Origin: RGIG3102 sp964507095
GTDB taxonomy: Bacteria > Bacillota > Clostridia > Oscillospirales > Ruminococcaceae
Length of the DNA: 16,714 bases
Reading direction: 5' to 3'
Assembly: GCA_964507095.1 (NCBI GenBank)
Contig: CAZDOS010000040.1
Span: 1 to 16,714 of the forward strand
The notes below the pieces were generated by a model. That model did no database searches and was not told where the DNA came from. It saw nothing but the letters and a program-made list of their open reading frames with translations. This document shows positions 13,804 through 16,714 of this stretch, piece after piece. A program made the position numbers and the translations under genes. The number at the start of each line of letters is the position of its first letter. Positions within the stretch are counted from its first letter, which is position 1.

Positions 13804-14634
13804 TCAGATGTCGAACTTTCTCTCCTTGGTGATGAGGTCGTTTGAGAAGGTGAATCCGCCTTTCTCAAGAGCCTTCTGAAGTTCCTCGTTCTCGGCGCAG
13901 AAAGTGCATGTGATGCTGTCGATGCCCTGAGCCTTTGCGTAGTTGACCGCAAAATCGATGCAGGCGTCATAGTCACCGCCCATCATTCCGATATGAAGGG
14001 TCTTCTGATGCTGGAACCTGGCTCCGCATACTATGAAGCTGCCGCTCTCCTCGTCCTCAAAGACCTTTCCCTCGATTGCAAAGCCCTTGGCATTGGCCTC
14101 ATTGATGTGATAGAAGGTCCTGTTGAAGCAGATATAGTCATGGTACTCTTCCTTCTTGGGGAGGATGAGCTCGAGAGCCCTGTACCACGGCACGTGCTTG
14201 AAGGAATGAGGGTCTCCTCCTGAAAGGTCCTTCTTAACGAAAACATGGTGAGTATTGGTTATGTTAAGGCCGTTTTTCTCTGCAAGTCCGGCGCTCCTGA
14301 CGTTCGTTGGGCCGGTGAACATTGCCATTGATGGGCATTTGAGCTCCCGTGCAAGCTCCAGCCACTTTCTGTAGATCGCCTTCCCCACGCCCTGGTTCTG
14401 GAACGGCGGGATGACCCTTAGAGTCTCGAGCCAGCCTGTTCCGTCAAAGAGCACCGAAAAGCGTCCGATGCCTACCATCTTTTCGCCCGCATATACGCAT
14501 ACGAGACCTCCGCCGAGAGTGGAGAAGAAGTGCCATGCATCTCTCAGATAGGTGCCGCTAGGCATGGTCTCTTCCTCAACGGCGACAGCCCGTTCGATGT
14601 CGGAATAATCCGCAAGCTTCACTGTGTATTCCAT
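13804..14634 (-). CDS. GNAT family N-acetyltransferase, probably tandem domain
   Basis: A 276-residue acyl-CoA-dependent acetyltransferase. Domain one (about 1-135) has the GNAT motif A region LRVIPPFQNQGVGKAIY (72-88), with Gln79-xx-Gly82-x-Gly84 as the pyrophosphate loop. AGLAEKNGLN and HVFVKKDL follow. The second half (about 160-276) repeats a GNAT-like strand-helix order and ends EELQKALEKGGFTFSNDLI, a degenerate C-terminal GNAT pattern without a clear acyl-CoA loop. The substrate is unknown. AGGAGG stands ahead of the ATG, and the gene has its own promoter. I see no solid terminator before the rubrerythrin promoter, so some read-through into that gene is possible. Confidence 0.87.
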   Translation of the reverse strand: MEYTVKLADYSDIERAVAVEEETMPSGTYLRDAWHFFSTLGGGLVCVYAGEKMVGIGRFSVLFDGTGWLETLRVIPPFQNQGVGKAIYRKWLELARELKCPSMAMFTGPTNVRSAGLAEKNGLNITNTHHVFVKKDLSGGDPHSFKHVPWYRALELILPKKEEYHDYICFNRTFYHINEANAKGFAIEGKVFEDEESGSFIVCGARFQHQKTLHIGMMGGDYDACIDFAVNYAKAQGIDSITCTFCAENEELQKALEKGGFTFSNDLITKERKFDI

Positions 14635-14671
14635 GTTTGTTCCTCCTTGTAATATTCATATCCTTATCTGC

Positions 14672-14700
14672 ATTATATGTAACAAAACCTCATTATGCAA
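14672..14700 (-). promoter_or_regulatory. Promoter of the GNAT gene
   Basis: Read leftward, TTGCAT (14695-14700) and TATAAT (14672-14677) are 17 bases apart. It lies back to back with the rightward promoter candidate at 14716-14744. Confidence 0.88.
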
Positions 14701-14715
14701 CCATATGCCCACAAG

Positions 14716-14744
14716 TTGAAAACGAGCGGTCCATATGTTAATAT
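14716..14744 (+). promoter_or_regulatory. Candidate promoter of the HIRAN-like gene and alaX
   Basis: TTGAAA (14716-14721) and TAATAT (14739-14744) are 17 bases apart. The -10 box is only four of six. It lies 32 bases upstream of the chosen start codon, and no better candidate is seen in the divergent region. Confidence 0.45.
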
Positions 14745-14776
14745 TACCTTGATTTTTCTTGGAAAAGAGGGACAGG

Positions 14777-15439
14777 ATGAAACTGCGGCACAGATACAGA
14801 CTGCTCTTTGAGGGCAACGACCTTGACGCCAAGACGGTGCAGAGGCTTTCAGCCGGGGACAGCCTTGTCATGGAAAGGCTGAGGGACGAAGAGGACACCT
14901 TTGATATAGTGATAAAGACCGCTTCCGGCAGGGAACTGGACATGCTGAGCTACGGCGAATCCCTAGGGATCGCTCCGTATCTTGACGACGGCAGCCTTGT
15001 CGTGATCGGCGCGAGAGTGGAAAGCGTCAATGTCAGGGAGGGCAGGACAAGAGCCAAGGACCTGACCAGTCTCGCATTCAGCATAGACTACGAATACGGT
15101 GAGGATCTTGAGCCGTTCGAAAGAGACGGCATACTGTATTTCCTGTCAAAAGATCCGATACTGGATACTGCAGTCATCCACTTCTGTACAACGCACAGGC
15201 TCATGGAAAGGCCGTATCTCAATGTGTTTGAGCTTTCCGGCGAGCCGGAGGAAGGACAGGAAATTTGTCTGCGAGTAATATTCAATGAAAAATTTACAAA
15301 CTGTAGATTCAGTCTGGAGATCGGCGGGGAAACGGTCGACATGGATGAGGAAATGAAGGATACCGCTTTGGATCTCGTCAACCACAGGAGAATGCTTGTG
15401 GATGATGAGGAGCCGGTGGATCCGGTCTATGACAACTAG
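14777..15439 (+). CDS. Hypothetical protein, N-terminal half weakly resembling a HIRAN domain
   Basis: A 220-residue acidic soluble protein. ATG 14777 has AGAGGGA six to ten bases before it, so the in-frame TTG 14759 is less likely. The first 90 residues read like a small beta-barrel. LSAGDSLVMERL (24-35) is followed by DTFDIVIKTASGREL (40-54) and LGIAPYLDDGSLVVIGARVESV (63-84). The order (GD-x-L, conserved acidic strand, glycine-rich turn, hydrophobic strand ending at a D-DG loop) recalls HIRAN domains, which bind 3' DNA ends in Rad5/HLTF-type helicases. That match is by eye and weak. The C-terminal half (about 100-220) is Glu/Asp-rich and unfamiliar. It precedes alaX by 15 bases and probably shares its transcript. 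Its function is unknown. Confidence 0.7.
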   Translation: MKLRHRYRLLFEGNDLDAKTVQRLSAGDSLVMERLRDEEDTFDIVIKTASGRELDMLSYGESLGIAPYLDDGSLVVIGARVESVNVREGRTRAKDLTSLAFSIDYEYGEDLEPFERDGILYFLSKDPILDTAVIHFCTTHRLMERPYLNVFELSGEPEEGQEICLRVIFNEKFTNCRFSLEIGGETVDMDEEMKDTALDLVNHRRMLVDDEEPVDPVYDN

Positions 15440-15454
15440 GGGGTACACAGGGTC

Positions 15455-16639
15455 ATGACAGAAAAGATATATTACGAAAGCGCATATATAAAGGAATTCG
15501 AGGGCACGGTCCTCGAGTGCCTTGAGGACAAGAAGGGATACAGGATAGTCCTGGACAGATCAGCCTTTTACCCTGAAGGCGGCGGTCAGCCCTGCGATAA
15601 GGGCACGCTTACGTATCCGGGAGCAGACGGAGAGGAAGTACAGGTAGAGGTATACGAAGTCCACGACAAGAACGATGTCATATATCACTACACCAGGGAA
15701 CCGATCGCGGAGGGCACTGCCGTAAAGGGCGAGATCGATTGGGACAGACGCTTCTACATGATGCAGCATCATACGGGAGACCACATCTTCTCGGGCGTAG
15801 TCCTGAGGGAGCTAGGATATAACAACATAGGCTTCCATCTCACCGACCATGACCTTGTCATAGACTATGACGGGGTCATGAGCGAGGAAGACATCCGCTT
15901 TGTGATGGACAAGTGCAATGAATACGTCTGGATGGATCAGCCTGTCACCGCCTCGTATCCCGAAAACGTGCGGGAGATGGAGTACAGGTCCAAGATGTCG
16001 GGCGAGGTGGAGAACATCAGGATAGTCAGGGCCGGCGACGCGGACATTTGCGCATGCTGCGGCACCCACGCATCATCCACGGGTCGGGTCGGTCCAATAG
16101 TAGTCACCAGTTTCAGCCACATCAGTGAAGGAACGAGAGTCAATATCGTCTGCGGAAAGAAGGCCGTGGACGTTCTCAAGAAGAGGAATGACGACTGTCT
16201 GTATGTCAGCAGAGCTCTGTCTGTCCCGGTGGACGACACAGTCGCGGCATTTGACAGAAAGATGCGGGAGATGGAATCCCTGAGGAGCCGGATCGGTTCG
16301 CTGAGAAGTGAACTCATAGACATCTGGGTCTCCTCGGCAGCCATAGAGGATGGACTGGCCGTGCTCATAAAGGACGGTCTTGAGAGCCGGGACGTACAGA
16401 AGGCCTGCGTCAGGCTGGCCGAAAAGGCAGATGTGGCCATAGTCATTTCAGGCGGCGGAGAGGCCACGAAGAAGATCGCCATCGTTTCCTCTGCTGTCGA
16501 CACCAACAAGCTGGGAAGACACATTTCGGCAAGCATTGGCGGAAAGGGCGGCGGAAAGCCGGGCATCTACCAGGGCTTTGTGGAAAAGCTTCCCGATGAG
16601 AAGGAACTGAGAGAGATAGTCAAACGGTTCCGGAATTGA
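15455..16639 (+). CDS. Alanyl-tRNA editing protein AlaX, long form with DHHA1 domain
   Basis: A free-standing relative of the alanyl-tRNA synthetase editing domain that hydrolyses Ser- or Gly-tRNA(Ala). The 394 residues contain the beta-barrel motif YPEGGGQPCD (39-48) and the zinc HxxxH QHHTGDHIFSG (His106, His110). CACCGTH (Cys201, His205) is the second metal pair. A DHHA1-type C-terminal domain with a coiled linker (about 245-300) includes GGKGGGKPGIYQG. This layout is the AlaX-L type. The ATG follows AGGGGG (15438-15443) with a spacer of eleven bases; that sequence overlaps the stop region of the preceding gene, so translation may be coupled. There is no catalytic synthetase domain. The enzyme acts in the cytosol as mistranslation control. 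Confidence 0.93.
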   Translation: MTEKIYYESAYIKEFEGTVLECLEDKKGYRIVLDRSAFYPEGGGQPCDKGTLTYPGADGEEVQVEVYEVHDKNDVIYHYTREPIAEGTAVKGEIDWDRRFYMMQHHTGDHIFSGVVLRELGYNNIGFHLTDHDLVIDYDGVMSEEDIRFVMDKCNEYVWMDQPVTASYPENVREMEYRSKMSGEVENIRIVRAGDADICACCGTHASSTGRVGPIVVTSFSHISEGTRVNIVCGKKAVDVLKKRNDDCLYVSRALSVPVDDTVAAFDRKMREMESLRSRIGSLRSELIDIWVSSAAIEDGLAVLIKDGLESRDVQKACVRLAEKADVAIVISGGGEATKKIAIVSSAVDTNKLGRHISASIGGKGGGKPGIYQGFVEKLPDEKELREIVKRFRN

Positions 16640-16662
16640 AACTGAATAAGAAAAGAAAAGGA

Positions 16663-16692
16663 GCTGTAAAAAAACGCGAGTTTTTCTACAGC
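16663..16692 (+). terminator. Terminator-like hairpin after alaX
   Basis: GCTGTA (16663-16668) pairs with TACAGC (16687-16692). After one A/C mismatch, AAAAAC (16670-16675) pairs with GTTTTT (16680-16685) around a GCGA tetraloop of GNRA type. Only a broken T-rich stretch (CTCTTAGCTTTT) follows, so termination strength is uncertain. The window ends 22 bases later, so any element beyond it is not visible. Confidence 0.5.
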
Positions 16693-16714
16693 CTCTTAGC
16701 TTTTACATCGTTTT

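Overview
The window looks like chromosomal DNA of an anaerobic, low-to-mid GC Firmicute of class Clostridia. The grounds are the hrcA-grpE-dnaK-dnaJ order, a rubrerythrin with an N-terminal rubredoxin domain, a PepV/Sapep-type M20 dipeptidase, a long-form AlaX editing protein, strong AGGAGG-type ribosome binding sites and short intergenic regions. A family-level placement (for example near Anaerovoracaceae) would be a guess. Two runs of N (10 and 100 bases) show that this is a scaffolded draft, and both disturb the gene they fall in. No gene-free stretch exceeds 300 bases; the longest are about 160.

Layout. (1) 1-4506: the heat-shock operon, with hrcA (5' end cut by the window edge), grpE, dnaK (carrying a 45-base scaffolding insertion) and dnaJ. 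(2) 4507-5218: a monocistronic unit with its own extended -10 promoter and a 5' leader hairpin. It encodes a Lys/Ala/Glu-rich protein ending in a CW_7 (Cpl-7 type) cell-wall-binding repeat, closed by a strong terminator. (3) 5249-11579: a probable ten-gene operon read left to right. Its genes are a FrnE-like DsbA protein, an unknown protein, a short flavodoxin, a DUF3267-like HExxH membrane protein, a DUF4274-like protein, prmA, rsmE, an AroQ chorismate mutase, a Pr6Pr-like membrane protein and a membrane-anchored SGNH hydrolase. It ends in two consecutive intrinsic terminators. (4) 11608-14700: three leftward genes, each with its own promoter: the M20 dipeptidase, the rubrerythrin and a GNAT-type acetyltransferase. 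(5) 14716-16714: rightward again, with an unknown protein that weakly resembles a HIRAN domain followed by an AlaX-L tRNA editing protein, then a hairpin at the right edge.

How it fits together. HrcA, GrpE, DnaK and DnaJ are the Hsp70 chaperone machine and its repressor. In many Firmicutes dnaJ is followed directly by prmA and rsmE. Here a CW_7 gene and five small redox or unknown genes lie between them. Much of the rest is translation upkeep (PrmA, RsmE, AlaX) and oxidative or redox upkeep (FrnE-like, flavodoxin, rubrerythrin).

I found no CRISPR array, tRNA, rRNA, integrase or complete transposon, and no convincing new defence system. The most interesting items are the CW_7 protein without a signal peptide, the accessory block in the dnaJ-prmA interval, and the HIRAN-like orphan beside alaX.
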